Position numbers and translations under genes: made by a program. Shown here piece by piece: positions 52,406 through 60,363 of a DNA stretch of 60,818 nucleotides (positions are counted from its first letter, which is position 1; each line of letters starts with the position of its first letter). The notes beneath the pieces are model-generated. The model searched no databases and had not been told where the DNA came from. It saw only the letters and a list, made by a program, of their open reading frames with translations. The DNA lies in the IMG/VR virus record IMGVR_UViG_3300033153_010441, positions 1 through 60,818 of that record; one strand, given 5' to 3'. This DNA comes from a virus.

Positions 52406-52928
52406 AAGAAAACACCCAAAGTGTTGGGTGTGTGGTAAAACATTTCGAAAACAAATTACTCAAGATCAGTTTGTTTGCAGCTACCAATGTCTCCTGGATT
52501 ATTGGAACCAGTTGCCGGGCAGACGAGGAAAAGCGAAGGCCCGGCAGCTTGCCAGCACCATGGGTTTACGATCATTAGGTGAAGTAAAGTTAGCTGCACG
52601 GCTGGCAGCGGCCAAGGTAAAGTTTCGGTACGAGTCAGCCAAACTGACATATACCCCACCACAGCGCAAATATATTGCTGACTTTGAGGTAAAAACCAAA
52701 TCAGGAAAAACAATCTATCTGGAATACAAAGGGATTTTTAAGGGAACTGATCGCACTAAAATGCTTCTTGTCCGTAAAGAAAATCCCGATGTGGATATTC
52801 GTTTTATTTTTGAAAAGCCCCAAAACAAATTGAGCCGTGTGTCAAAAACAACTTATGCACAATGGTGTGAAAAGCACGGTTTTCTTTGGGCTGAAAAGGA
52901 ACCACCAATAGCATGGTTGGAGGAATAA
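52395..52928 (+). CDS. Endonuclease I-like Holliday junction resolvase, about 177 aa
   Basis: The region GLRSLGEVKLAARLAAAKVK through IADFEVKTKSGKTIYLEYKG carries the endonuclease I active site pattern (E in SLGE, D in ADFE, E-x-K in LEYKG), followed by TKMLLVRKENPDVDIRFIF, seen here as two parts. It resolves branched DNA before packaging. The N-terminus has two CxxC-like pairs (CWVC and CSYQC), an addition relative to T7. Start GTG 52395 is uncertain; the frame is open from 52290. Confidence 0.75.
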   Translation: MPVKRKHPKCWVCGKTFRKQITQDQFVCSYQCLLDYWNQLPGRRGKAKARQLASTMGLRSLGEVKLAARLAAAKVKFRYESAKLTYTPPQRKYIADFEVKTKSGKTIYLEYKGIFKGTDRTKMLLVRKENPDVDIRFIFEKPQNKLSRVSKTTYAQWCEKHGFLWAEKEPPIAWLEE

Positions 52929-52930
52929 AA

Positions 52931-53362
52931 ATGAAAGTTTCATTTAAAAAGTTGCATCCGAATGCAGTCATTCCGAAGTATGCCACGCCCGGCAGCGCCG
53001 GGATGGATTTGGTTACAGTTGAGGGAAAGATTGTTCGCTATGGTGAGATGGCCCTGATCAGCACAGGTCTTGCTGTTGCCCTGCCGCCTGGGTACGAGAT
53101 GCAAATACGCCCCAGGTCTGGTTTGAGTAAATACTTTCCAGGCTACATTGCCAACAGCCCTGGCACTATTGATTCAGACTATCGTGGTGAAATAAAGATT
53201 ATGGTTATTAACAATATCCCTGGTGGCTATTTTCACGTTCGACCCGGTGAGCGAATTGCCCAGGCGGTGATTGCTCCTGTGGTGCAAGCGGAGTGTGAGG
53301 AAGTGGATGAGTTGCCTAAAACTGAACGGGGTGATGGTGGGTTTGGTTCTACCGGAATTTAA
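52931..53362 (+). CDS. dut: dUTPase, 143 aa
   Basis: Hydrolyses dUTP to dUMP, preventing uracil in phage DNA and feeding thymidylate. The five trimeric dUTPase motifs are visible: AGMDL, PRSGLS, GTIDSDYRGE, PGERIAQ and the C-terminal RGDGGFGSTG. ATG at 52931 has GGAGG upstream. Length typical. Confidence 0.93.
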   Translation: MKVSFKKLHPNAVIPKYATPGSAGMDLVTVEGKIVRYGEMALISTGLAVALPPGYEMQIRPRSGLSKYFPGYIANSPGTIDSDYRGEIKIMVINNIPGGYFHVRPGERIAQAVIAPVVQAECEEVDELPKTERGDGGFGSTGI

Positions 53363-53380
53363 GAAAGGAGAAAAATAACA

Positions 53381-53575
53381 ATGAAATTTTTTGGTGCACA
53401 GTCTTTTGAATCAATCATGCAGAGTTACTACAAGACAATGGATGCCTTGACTCAATTAATTAACCAACGCAACGCAGAGATTGATGATCTAAATGTTACC
53501 ATAGTTGAAAAAACTGGTGAACGGAACAAGGCAAGTCAGGTGCTGGAAAAGATGAAAAATGTCTATGGTTGCTGA
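53381..53575 (+). CDS. Small coiled-coil protein, 64 aa
   Basis: AAAGGAG lies about ten bases before the ATG. Helical with heptads (LTQLINQRNAEIDDLNVTIV). No family. Overlaps the next small gene by 11 bases. Confidence 0.55.
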   Translation: MKFFGAQSFESIMQSYYKTMDALTQLINQRNAEIDDLNVTIVEKTGERNKASQVLEKMKNVYGC

Positions 53576-53720
53576 TTTGGAAATGATTGCCAACGACCTT
53601 TGTGAGTTGGAAGAAACGCTTCGCTACGTCGAATCACTCAATCCTGTTGATGATCTGCTATCTGAGGCAGTAGCTAAACTTGCACGAATCAATCTTAATT
53701 TGAATAGGGTGCTTGGATAA
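53565..53720 (+). CDS. Small acidic helical protein, 51 aa
   Basis: Begins MVADLEMIANDLCELEETL and ends NLNRVLG. ATG lies inside the end of the preceding gene, and its stop is three bases before the reductase start. Unknown role; possibly a partner of the reductase by position. Confidence 0.5.
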   Translation: MVADLEMIANDLCELEETLRYVESLNPVDDLLSEAVAKLARINLNLNRVLG

Positions 53721-53723
53721 CGA

Positions 53724-55634
53724 ATGGATACTTATCAAAAATTTATTCACCAACGTACTTACGCCCGGTGGAATGAGGCCGCCGGGCGTCGTGAAAGTTG
53801 GGATGATAGCGTAGATCGTGTTGGAAGATTCTTTATTAAACTGGCAAACAAGCTTACAAATGATGACAAGTTCCATGGTACATTACATGATGCTATGGAA
53901 CTAATCCGCTCCCAGGAAATTGTCCCCAGTATGAGGGTATTCTGGACTGCTGGTCCCGCCCTGGAGCGGGAGCATCTTGCCGGTTACAACTGTGCTGCGG
54001 TAGCCATTAATTCATTGATGGTATTACCGGAAATTCTGTATATTTTAATGAATGGTACTGGGGTTGGGTTTAGTGTTGAATCACAATTCGTGCAGCAGAT
54101 TAAACCCTTGCCCAGTAAATTTTCCAAAAGTAAAAAAACAATTATTTTTGAAGACAGTAAACAAGGCTGGGCCGAAGGGTACAAGCAGATAATCCAAACC
54201 CTTTATGATGGATATATTCCGCAATACGATACCAGCCAGATTCGGCCTAAGGGGGCTATCCTGAAAACGTTTGGTGGCAGGGCCAGTGGCCCTGAGGCGT
54301 TGATCAACCTGATTGAAACGACCATTAAGGCCATCATTGATCAGAAGGGTGCGCCATTACGCCCTGTCCAGGTGCATGATTTGGCGTGTGCTGTACTGAG
54401 TGCCGTAGTTGTCGGCGGTGTCCGACGGGCGGCGGGTATTAGTCTCAGCGACCTGGGTGACCTGGAGATGGCCCAAGCTAAAACTGGCGAATTTTGGCAC
54501 AATTATCCACAACGAGTCATGACTAATAATAGTGCCGTATATAACACCCGCCCCGCTCCGGGGGTTTTCCTCCAGGAATGGATTAACCTGATCCGCAGTA
54601 AGAGCGGAGAACGTGGGATTTTCAACCGCGAGGCGGCGAACTTCACCGTGGCCCGGACCTTTCGGCGAAAGGTTGGTTACGATTGGTTGTGCAATCCCTG
54701 CGGGGAGGTTGTCCTGCGCCCTGATGGTGGTCTGTGTAATCTTACCGAGGTGGTTATTCACCCTGATGACACCCTGTCATACCTGTGTGATAAGATTACC
54801 CACGCCACCCTGCTGGGGGTGCTTCAATCCACGTTAACGAAATTTAATTTCGTGAATAAAAACTGGCGGCGAAACGCCGAGGAAGAACGGCTGCTGGGTG
54901 TCAGCTTGACCGGACTAATGGATCACCCGGTGCTGCAGCGTGTTAGTAGTGATGCGCGGCTGTGGCTCAAACATATGAAGCAGGCCGCCCTGGATGCAGC
55001 ATCAACCTTCAGTAAGACTGTTGGTATTTCTATGCCCATGGCGGTAACGTGCCTCAAACCCAGTGGCTCAGTTTCACAACTCTGTAATACTGCAAGCGGA
55101 TTGCATCCCAGGTATAGTGATTATTACATCCGTCGAGTGAGAGTTACAGCAACAGATCCGTTGGCGCATTATCTAATAGATAAGGGCGTGCCACATCATC
55201 CTGAAGTTGGTGAGGATCATTTACCTACACCACATACTTGGGTATTTGATTTTCCCCTTAAATCACCAGAGGGTGCTGTAACCAAGGATCAACTTAGTGC
55301 AAAAAAACAACTGGATTATTGGAAGATGATCCAGACGCACTGGTGTGAGCATAATGCATCCTGCACAATCTATGTCGGCGATGATGAGTGGCCGACGGTA
55401 GCTGCCTGGGTCTACAACAACTGGAATACAGTTGGAGGCTTATCATTCCTGCCACGTTCTGACTCAGTATATCAACTGGCACCTTATGAAGAAATTACAG
55501 CAGAACAATATATGGATCTTACTAAGTCTTTTCCTGATGACTTGGATTTTAATGACTTGGCAACCTATGAAGCAGAAGACTATACCACAGGTAGCCAAGA
55601 ACTTGCCTGCACAGGAGGTGCCTGCGAACTATGA
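53724..55634 (+). CDS. Adenosylcobalamin-dependent ribonucleotide reductase (class II), 636 aa
   Basis: Supplies deoxynucleotides. C90 (GYNC), C326 in NPCGE, and C336-like CNLTEV are the expected redox and thiyl cysteines, and the C-terminal C629-x4-C634 (CTGGAC) regenerates them. KPSGSVSQL binds the substrate phosphate. The pattern fits monomeric class II enzymes, which are usually ~700-740 residues, so this one is short. It needs coenzyme B12, in line with an anaerobic host. No small subunit gene is present, as expected. Confidence 0.88.
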   Translation: MDTYQKFIHQRTYARWNEAAGRRESWDDSVDRVGRFFIKLANKLTNDDKFHGTLHDAMELIRSQEIVPSMRVFWTAGPALEREHLAGYNCAAVAINSLMVLPEILYILMNGTGVGFSVESQFVQQIKPLPSKFSKSKKTIIFEDSKQGWAEGYKQIIQTLYDGYIPQYDTSQIRPKGAILKTFGGRASGPEALINLIETTIKAIIDQKGAPLRPVQVHDLACAVLSAVVVGGVRRAAGISLSDLGDLEMAQAKTGEFWHNYPQRVMTNNSAVYNTRPAPGVFLQEWINLIRSKSGERGIFNREAANFTVARTFRRKVGYDWLCNPCGEVVLRPDGGLCNLTEVVIHPDDTLSYLCDKITHATLLGVLQSTLTKFNFVNKNWRRNAEEERLLGVSLTGLMDHPVLQRVSSDARLWLKHMKQAALDAASTFSKTVGISMPMAVTCLKPSGSVSQLCNTASGLHPRYSDYYIRRVRVTATDPLAHYLIDKGVPHHPEVGEDHLPTPHTWVFDFPLKSPEGAVTKDQLSAKKQLDYWKMIQTHWCEHNASCTIYVGDDEWPTVAAWVYNNWNTVGGLSFLPRSDSVYQLAPYEEITAEQYMDLTKSFPDDLDFNDLATYEAEDYTTGSQELACTGGACEL

Positions 55635-55822
55635 TACTAAAAAATATTCTTGGGATACTTACCGTGGCGCTACTACTCATTCTACCAGCGCTCGGCGTTG
55701 GGTACGTCATTGCCGCCGTGTGGACAATTCTTCACATGATCAATTTAAAGTTGCTGTTGATCATCAGCGCTATGGTTTACACTTTTACCTGGATTATGAT
55801 CATTTTAGCATCGACCCGGTAA
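55631..55822 (+). CDS. Probable holin (two membrane spans), 63 aa
   Basis: ATG overlaps the reductase stop as ATGA. Two hydrophobic spans at about 7-33 and 38-60 with a basic C-terminal end. It ends two bases before a muramidase-like gene, the usual holin-endolysin order. The call depends on this context. Confidence 0.5.
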   Translation: MILKNILGILTVALLLILPALGVGYVIAAVWTILHMINLKLLLIISAMVYTFTWIMIILASTR

Positions 55823-55824
55823 CC

Positions 55825-56307
55825 ATGTCATTCAATCCAGAGCAGTTTCGGGAATTGATCGTTAATGTCCTAAAATATCTTGAGCCGGAAATACCATACA
55901 GTGATACGGCGGTCGAGCTTCTCATGCTCACCGCCGCTACTGAATCTAACCTGGGCCAATATCTCAGACAAGTACGTGGCCCTGCCCGAGGTGTATTTCA
56001 GATGGAACCTCGTACTGAACAAGATATTTGGAATAACTATCTTGTTTATAATGAAATGTTGAAAAACAAAATTGAGGGATTGTTATTCATATATAACCAT
56101 GCTGACAAAGGTTTTCCTGATATGATTGGTAACCTTCCATATCAGATTGCTATGGCACGAGTTTACTACTGGCGTGTTCCTCACCCGCTACCCAACAGCA
56201 ATCCAGTAGCGTTAGCTACCTATTGGAAGCAGCATTACAACACACATCTGGGCGCTGGAACAATTAATAAAGCAAAGGAAAAGTATAAAGAATATACGAG
56301 AGGTTAA
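55825..56307 (+). CDS. Lysozyme/transglycosylase-like endolysin, 160 aa
   Basis: I start at MSFNPEQF (55825), directly after the membrane-protein stop; an upstream open frame to 55432 is a shadow of the reductase. The segment LTAATESNLGQYL carries a catalytic-type Glu followed by GVFQME, as in goose-type/SLT muramidases. It would degrade peptidoglycan at the end of infection. No signal peptide is visible, so a holin would be needed. Confidence 0.6.
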   Translation: MSFNPEQFRELIVNVLKYLEPEIPYSDTAVELLMLTAATESNLGQYLRQVRGPARGVFQMEPRTEQDIWNNYLVYNEMLKNKIEGLLFIYNHADKGFPDMIGNLPYQIAMARVYYWRVPHPLPNSNPVALATYWKQHYNTHLGAGTINKAKEKYKEYTRG

Positions 56308-56309
56308 AC

Positions 56310-56567
56310 ATGAATAATAGTCAATTGGTGGACCATCCACCCCATTATACTTCTGGTAAAATCGAAACGTGGAATTGGATTGAATTGGGGATGACTGATG
56401 ATGAATTTCGTGGGTACTGCAAGGGGAACATTTACAAGTATCTCCAGCGCTACCATATGAAGGGCGGATTACAGGATCTTGATAAAGCCATGGCGTACAT
56501 CAAACGACTGCGGCAGTTTGAAATGGAGATAGACCAACTGAGGGAAGGCGACAATAGTGTGTCTTAG
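56310..56567 (+). CDS. DUF3310 (SaV-like) protein, 85 aa
   Basis: DHPPHYTSGKIE at the N-terminus, GYCKGNIYKYLQRYHMKGG in the middle and DLDKAMAYIKRL after it are the DUF3310 signature. Common in phage nucleotide-metabolism regions; possible nucleotide kinase-like role, not demonstrated here. Confidence 0.8.
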   Translation: MNNSQLVDHPPHYTSGKIETWNWIELGMTDDEFRGYCKGNIYKYLQRYHMKGGLQDLDKAMAYIKRLRQFEMEIDQLREGDNSVS

Positions 56568-57456
56568 GAGCAGTTACATTTCCCCAACGGGGAAGGTAAG
56601 TGAAACAATTTATTTTTCAAACAAATATGCTGACATAGATTTTTCCAAGGCGCGAAAAATCAGAGAAACGCCGGGCGTTGTTAGCCCGGCGTATTTATTT
56701 CCTGGGGGTCATGCTGTTGCAACAGAAGACCTATTAGTGCCATGGTTGTTGCGTGGTTCCCTTGGAGCCAGCATATTTTCAATATCCCTCCCCAGGCGCA
56801 TTAGAAAACTAAACCCCCGTATTTCATATTCATTGCCGGTCAATATATCAACAGAATTAAAAACAGTACATGATGCGCCCTGGCTTACCAAACAGGTTCG
56901 TAGAACATTACATAAATGTGTTCAAACATACTGGCCAGAGTATACAATTTACTTGTTACAGGATAAAACCAACCAACGTAGGTTGGCGATTAAACTGGAT
57001 AGCCCACAATGGGCCAATTTGATCTTTGATTACTTTGGTGATGATCCTATTTGCGCCCAAACGACAGCGGGGTTGGAATTTATTCGTGCAGTGCGATTTA
57101 TTGAAGCAGTAATGGATGCGTGTCGTGCTGCAATAATGCATAATATTATTATGCGCTACTGTCTGTATGGGCCTATTAACTGTCATGGTGTTCATCATCT
57201 TGGTACTTTAACACACACCCCCTACGGAGGGGGACTTGTTTTCCTTCATCTAAGTAATACCACTCGTGTTTATCAAGGTTCTATTCTTTTACTTCTCGAT
57301 GCTCCTAAAGGACCGATGATTGTTACAGGTGAAGATGGAGATAATTATTTCTGGCGTACAGCCCCACAGTCTGTGGGTCCTGCCGATAACCCAACCATCC
57401 AATTACATCAATACCTAAAAATTCAAGGGGTGATTCAACAATGTCGAAAATCGTAA
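56557..57456 (+). CDS. Hypothetical protein, 299 aa
   Basis: No recognised family. The N-terminal ~70 residues are mixed, the middle contains VRRTLHKCVQTYWPEYTIYL, and the C-terminal third is beta-rich. GTG start at 56557 overlaps the DUF3310 gene by 11 bases. It is a large orphan inside a known-function block. Confidence 0.6.
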   Translation: MCLRSSYISPTGKVSETIYFSNKYADIDFSKARKIRETPGVVSPAYLFPGGHAVATEDLLVPWLLRGSLGASIFSISLPRRIRKLNPRISYSLPVNISTELKTVHDAPWLTKQVRRTLHKCVQTYWPEYTIYLLQDKTNQRRLAIKLDSPQWANLIFDYFGDDPICAQTTAGLEFIRAVRFIEAVMDACRAAIMHNIIMRYCLYGPINCHGVHHLGTLTHTPYGGGLVFLHLSNTTRVYQGSILLLLDAPKGPMIVTGEDGDNYFWRTAPQSVGPADNPTIQLHQYLKIQGVIQQCRKS

Positions 57457-57986
57457 AGTTAGTTAGTTCAGAATTGAAAGTTTCCGTAGATATTGGAACA
57501 CAGCGTTTTTTGAACAATGTGCGTAAATCGCGTATTGCTAATCACATGAGTAAGGGTGATCCTGTTGAGTGCGAGATTACCAGCTACCGTGGTGAGCTGG
57601 CGGTAGCGAAGGCTCTTAATCTGTTTCCTGATCTAACAACCTTTAATCGGACTGGTGGGTACGACTTGGTGACCCAAGATGGTCTGCGAATTGATGTAAA
57701 AACTACCAGCTATAAAAATGGCAATTTGGTTATTAATTCCAAAAAAGACCCAACACAAAGTGATGTGTATGTGCTGGTCAGAGCATTGGCGCCCAACGCA
57801 TATGAAATTGTTGGCTGGGAATATACCAGCATTGTTCACTCAGATATTTATTGGACTGATAGCCTGAAGAGCAAAGGTGGTGGTTGGTTTGTTCCTGCAG
57901 ATCATCTTAAATCAATTAATAGTCTTTTGAAAAAGGAGGAGGATAATAATGGCGAAGAAAAAGAAGAAAGCAACGAAGGGCATTAA
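57441..57986 (+). CDS. PD-(D/E)XK endonuclease-like protein, 181 aa
   Basis: YRGELAVAKAL (Glu) followed by GGYDLVTQDGLRIDVKTTS, with the active Asp and D-x-K, is the fold of restriction-like phage nucleases. A strongly charged Glu/Lys C-terminus may bind partners. It overlaps its neighbours on both sides (16 and 38 bases), so it is a full member of the operon. Confidence 0.65.
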   Translation: MSKIVKLVSSELKVSVDIGTQRFLNNVRKSRIANHMSKGDPVECEITSYRGELAVAKALNLFPDLTTFNRTGGYDLVTQDGLRIDVKTTSYKNGNLVINSKKDPTQSDVYVLVRALAPNAYEIVGWEYTSIVHSDIYWTDSLKSKGGGWFVPADHLKSINSLLKKEEDNNGEEKEESNEGH

Positions 57987-58332
57987 TACAGAAGAATATC
58001 AGCGTTTGTTGGCCGAAGCAGCAAAAAATGATTACCGATGCAGTGTGTGCGGTTATAATGATCTTCCCATTGGGCTGATGCCGAAGGGTGGTCTTATTTG
58101 TGCTGCATGCCTATCTCAGATGGCCATGCCCAAGGAGCATTTCAAGGAATTTGATGCGGAAAAGGCTGATGACGAAAAGTGGCAGGAAGTACGAAACAAT
58201 GTAACATACTATGATCCTGATCTGGATTGGTACAGATACATTGTAAACGATAAGGTGGTTGACGCCACACGTCAATCTTTTGGTCGGTGGTTGAGAGAAT
58301 TATCTGAGGAGAGGGGGGCTGATAATGACTAA
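57949..58332 (+). CDS. Zinc-ribbon protein, 127 aa
   Basis: CSVC and CAAC (about 31-34 and 52-55) form a four-cysteine ribbon; a Lys-rich N-terminus (MAKKKKKATK) may contact nucleic acid. AAAGGAGGAGG lies before the ATG. Its role could be in transcription control; not known. Confidence 0.6.
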   Translation: MAKKKKKATKGINTEEYQRLLAEAAKNDYRCSVCGYNDLPIGLMPKGGLICAACLSQMAMPKEHFKEFDAEKADDEKWQEVRNNVTYYDPDLDWYRYIVNDKVVDATRQSFGRWLRELSEERGADND

Positions 58333-58531
58333 GGATAATTGGAAGCATAGGTCAACTGAAATGCGCTGTGGTACGTGCATGTACTTTGTTGAAAAGGTTA
58401 CTCCTGTTGTGCAGCAAGTTGATCGTCTGATTGGCCGTTGTCGCCGCCATGCCCCTACCATGAGCGGGTGGCCAGTAGTTTTCTCGGACGATTGGTGTGG
58501 TGATCACAAGCTGGATGAAACAAAACTATAA
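58325..58531 (+). CDS. Four-cysteine small protein, 68 aa
   Basis: CGTC at about 15-18, C39 (GRCRRHAP) and C58 (DDWCGDHK) are in the pattern of small phage proteins with a zinc or Fe-S site and a GWPVVFSDDWCGDH block. Function unknown. The operon terminator follows directly. Confidence 0.65.
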   Translation: MTKDNWKHRSTEMRCGTCMYFVEKVTPVVQQVDRLIGRCRRHAPTMSGWPVVFSDDWCGDHKLDETKL

Positions 58532-58547
58532 TTCACCAAATAAGACG

Positions 58548-58578
58548 CCCCCACCAGCCGAAGCTGGTGGGGGTTTTT
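58548..58578 (+). terminator. Terminator of the middle operon
   Basis: A perfect 11-bp stem (58548-58558 with 58563-58573), loop CGAA, then TTTTTC and more T. It lies 16 bases after the stop at 58531. Confidence 0.88.
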
Positions 58579-58645
58579 CTTTTTTCAAAGCCTAATGCTA
58601 AGGTTTTTGGATTATTTTGGTGTGACCTATAGGAAGATATGGACT

Positions 58646-58864
58646 ATGGAAATTACACGCCCGTTGAAAGCAATTAGACAATATTGTCTTGATTGCAGCG
58701 CTGGAAGCCCATCTGAGGTTAGAAAATGTGTCATTGAGAATTGTCCACTGTACCCGTTCCGTTTTGGTAAGAATCCGTTTCGTAAAGGCAGGGTCCTGAC
58801 TCCTGCAGAAAAGCAGCTTGCCCGCGAAAAAATGATGCGGCTGCGTGAGCAGGGAAAACTTTAG
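58646..58864 (+). CDS. Conserved Cys-containing phage protein, 72 aa
   Basis: I start at MEITRPLKAIR (58646). Blocks CLDCSAG, EVRKC and ENCPLYPFRFGKNP define a small four-cysteine family I know from prophages of anaerobes. It lies alone between two near-identical terminators, so it may be transcribed separately. It could regulate the neighbouring integrase, but that is a guess. Confidence 0.65.
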   Translation: MEITRPLKAIRQYCLDCSAGSPSEVRKCVIENCPLYPFRFGKNPFRKGRVLTPAEKQLAREKMMRLREQGKL

Positions 58865-58878
58865 CTCCCAAAAGGAAA

Positions 58879-58915
58879 GCCCCTCACCAGCCGAAGCTGG
58901 TGGGGGGCTTTTTTT
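58879..58915. terminator. Terminator between the last phage gene and the integrase
   Basis: A 13-bp stem with one T-G pair (58879-58891 with 58896-58908), loop CGAA and seven T. Its core repeats that of 58548-58578. It separates two convergent genes. Confidence 0.85.
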
Positions 58916-58924
58916 GTTTTTGGC

Positions 58925-60109
58925 TCACTTCGCCTTGCGGCGGGTGTTAAGATCAATTACTGGGGTTGGCTCCATGTGCTGGCTGAAGTACCGATCCACC
59001 CCAGTACGAAAATCAGCCTTGGCATTCAGGTCGAGATGCGTGTAACCCTCCGTTGTAATCAAGTTGGCGTGTGACATGAGCTGCTGGACCTGCCGTAAAT
59101 TCCCTCCTAACGCTCTTTCAGCGTGTGTGCTGAAAGTGTGTCGCAATGTGTGGAATACCACCCGATTTTTCGTGTCACGGGCCGCTACGCCGTTGTTCAG
59201 TCCCGTTATTTCAATAGCACGGGCGATGTGATAACGCTCAAACTTTTTGAAGATCCGCCCCTTTTCCTTCCGGCCCAGGGCCAGCAGCGGTTCCCGGACC
59301 ATGCTGGATATGGGCAGGGTATCCACCTTCCCGCCCTTACGAACGAAGGTCATGGTCCCCCGTTCCCAATTAATGTTCTCCCAGCAGAGGTTCTTCACCT
59401 CGAATTTCCGCATTCCCATGAACAAACCCAGGCACACCTGAACATACGCATCCTGGTTGATCTGCTTGGTCGCGTCCAGAAGGCGGCGAATCTCGTCGAT
59501 AGAGAGGTACCTTTCCCGGACCACCTTGGTCTTGCGGAGCTTAACCAGCTTGGCGGGGTTGCCGCCCTGGTACTTGCCAGTATTCTGTGCAAACTCAAAC
59601 AACTGACGCACCAGGGTCAGAGCATGCGCCACACTTCCTGGTGCCATCCCCTTTTTCTCTTTCATGTCCGCGACCATCTTCTGGACGTGGACCTGGGTGA
59701 TAGCAGCCAGTGAAAGCCCTCCAAGGACTGGTTCAATATGTTTCTTCCAGGTGCTGATCTTGGTGTCCACGGTGTGCTGCCGGTAGTCCTGGGCCTTCAA
59801 GTAACCCAGGTACTCCTTCCAAATGTCGCCCAGGGTGCGGGGGGTCAGCGCCTCTGCTGCATCAATCCCCCGCCGCTCCAGCATGATCCGCTCGTTGCGG
59901 ATGTCCCGCGCCTTCTCGGCGTTCATGCCTTCCTCATTCGTCCCGCAAGTAAAGACCACCAACCGCCCTGCGCGGTTGACGTACCGGATACGGTACACGA
60001 TCAGCTCGCGGGTCTTGCCGTTCTTAATCCAGCTTCCCTTCAGGCGACGGGCATACACGCCGGTGTACCCCTTCAGCTTTTTCTCTTCCCCCACTTTCAT
60101 GCTTGCCAT
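58925..60109 (-). CDS. int: Tyrosine recombinase (phage integrase), 394 aa
   Basis: Catalyses integration and excision at the 11-bp core. Catalytic set: R234 (GMRKFE), Lys near 257 (KGGK), H320-x2-R323 (FHTLRH), H347 (SHANL) and Y356 (TTEGYTHL). The N-terminal arm-binding and SAM-like domains fill the first ~190 residues. Start ATG 60109 has GGAGG six bases upstream. The gene is richer in G+C than most of the phage and closer to the host flank. No excisionase gene is seen next to it. Confidence 0.93.
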   Translation of the reverse strand: MASMKVGEEKKLKGYTGVYARRLKGSWIKNGKTRELIVYRIRYVNRAGRLVVFTCGTNEEGMNAEKARDIRNERIMLERRGIDAAEALTPRTLGDIWKEYLGYLKAQDYRQHTVDTKISTWKKHIEPVLGGLSLAAITQVHVQKMVADMKEKKGMAPGSVAHALTLVRQLFEFAQNTGKYQGGNPAKLVKLRKTKVVRERYLSIDEIRRLLDATKQINQDAYVQVCLGLFMGMRKFEVKNLCWENINWERGTMTFVRKGGKVDTLPISSMVREPLLALGRKEKGRIFKKFERYHIARAIEITGLNNGVAARDTKNRVVFHTLRHTFSTHAERALGGNLRQVQQLMSHANLITTEGYTHLDLNAKADFRTGVDRYFSQHMEPTPVIDLNTRRKAK

Positions 60110-60307
60110 AAGTGCCTCCTTTTACTATAAATTACTTATGATGTTTACAACAGAGCAATTTTCCCCATTTTCCGGTAATCTGTGGGTAAACCAAACCTCC
60201 ATTTCAAGGCACTATAACAGTTATGAAAAATGCTGTCAAGCATTTTTAAAAAGTGGGAACGGCTCTTGCTATTTGTGTGTTTTCCCAGTATTTCAGGTGA
60301 CATATGT

Positions 60308-60363
60308 TAAATCTAAGGAACCTCTCCACCAAAGATAAATCTAAGGAACCTCTCCACCAAAGA
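60308..60363. repeat. Perfect 28-bp tandem duplication at attR
   Basis: 60308-60335 and 60336-60363 are identical and each ends with the 11-bp att core. The second copy joins the host gene. As 28 is not a multiple of three, the copies read in different frames. Confidence 0.9.
60353..60363. other. attR core (11 bp)
   Basis: TCCACCAAAGA, the same as 314-324, followed in frame by the rest of the host regulator. An identical core 28 bp upstream (60325-60335) is an alternative exchange point. Confidence 0.75.

Larger units (their letters stand above)
314..60363. mobile_element. Integrated podovirus-like prophage, about 60.0 kb
   Basis: The element is bounded by an 11-bp direct repeat (TCCACCAAAGA) at 314-324 and 60353-60363. 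It holds a tyrosine integrase at the right edge, a leftward virion operon and a rightward replication and metabolism region that diverge from a 2-kb control region. Capsid, portal, terminase, scaffold, tail and lysis genes are all present and unbroken, so it may be inducible. The boundaries are strongly supported because joining the host flanks at the core rebuilds one in-frame regulator gene. I see no transposase, CRISPR array or complete tRNA gene. Confidence 0.93.

Noticed and set aside
55432-55824. Upstream extension of the muramidase-like gene
   Set aside because: The frame overlaps the end of the reductase out of frame; the start at 55825 directly after the holin-like stop fits better.
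59123-59713. 196-codon plus-strand frame opposite the integrase
   Set aside because: Antisense shadow of the catalytic domain of a clear tyrosine recombinase.
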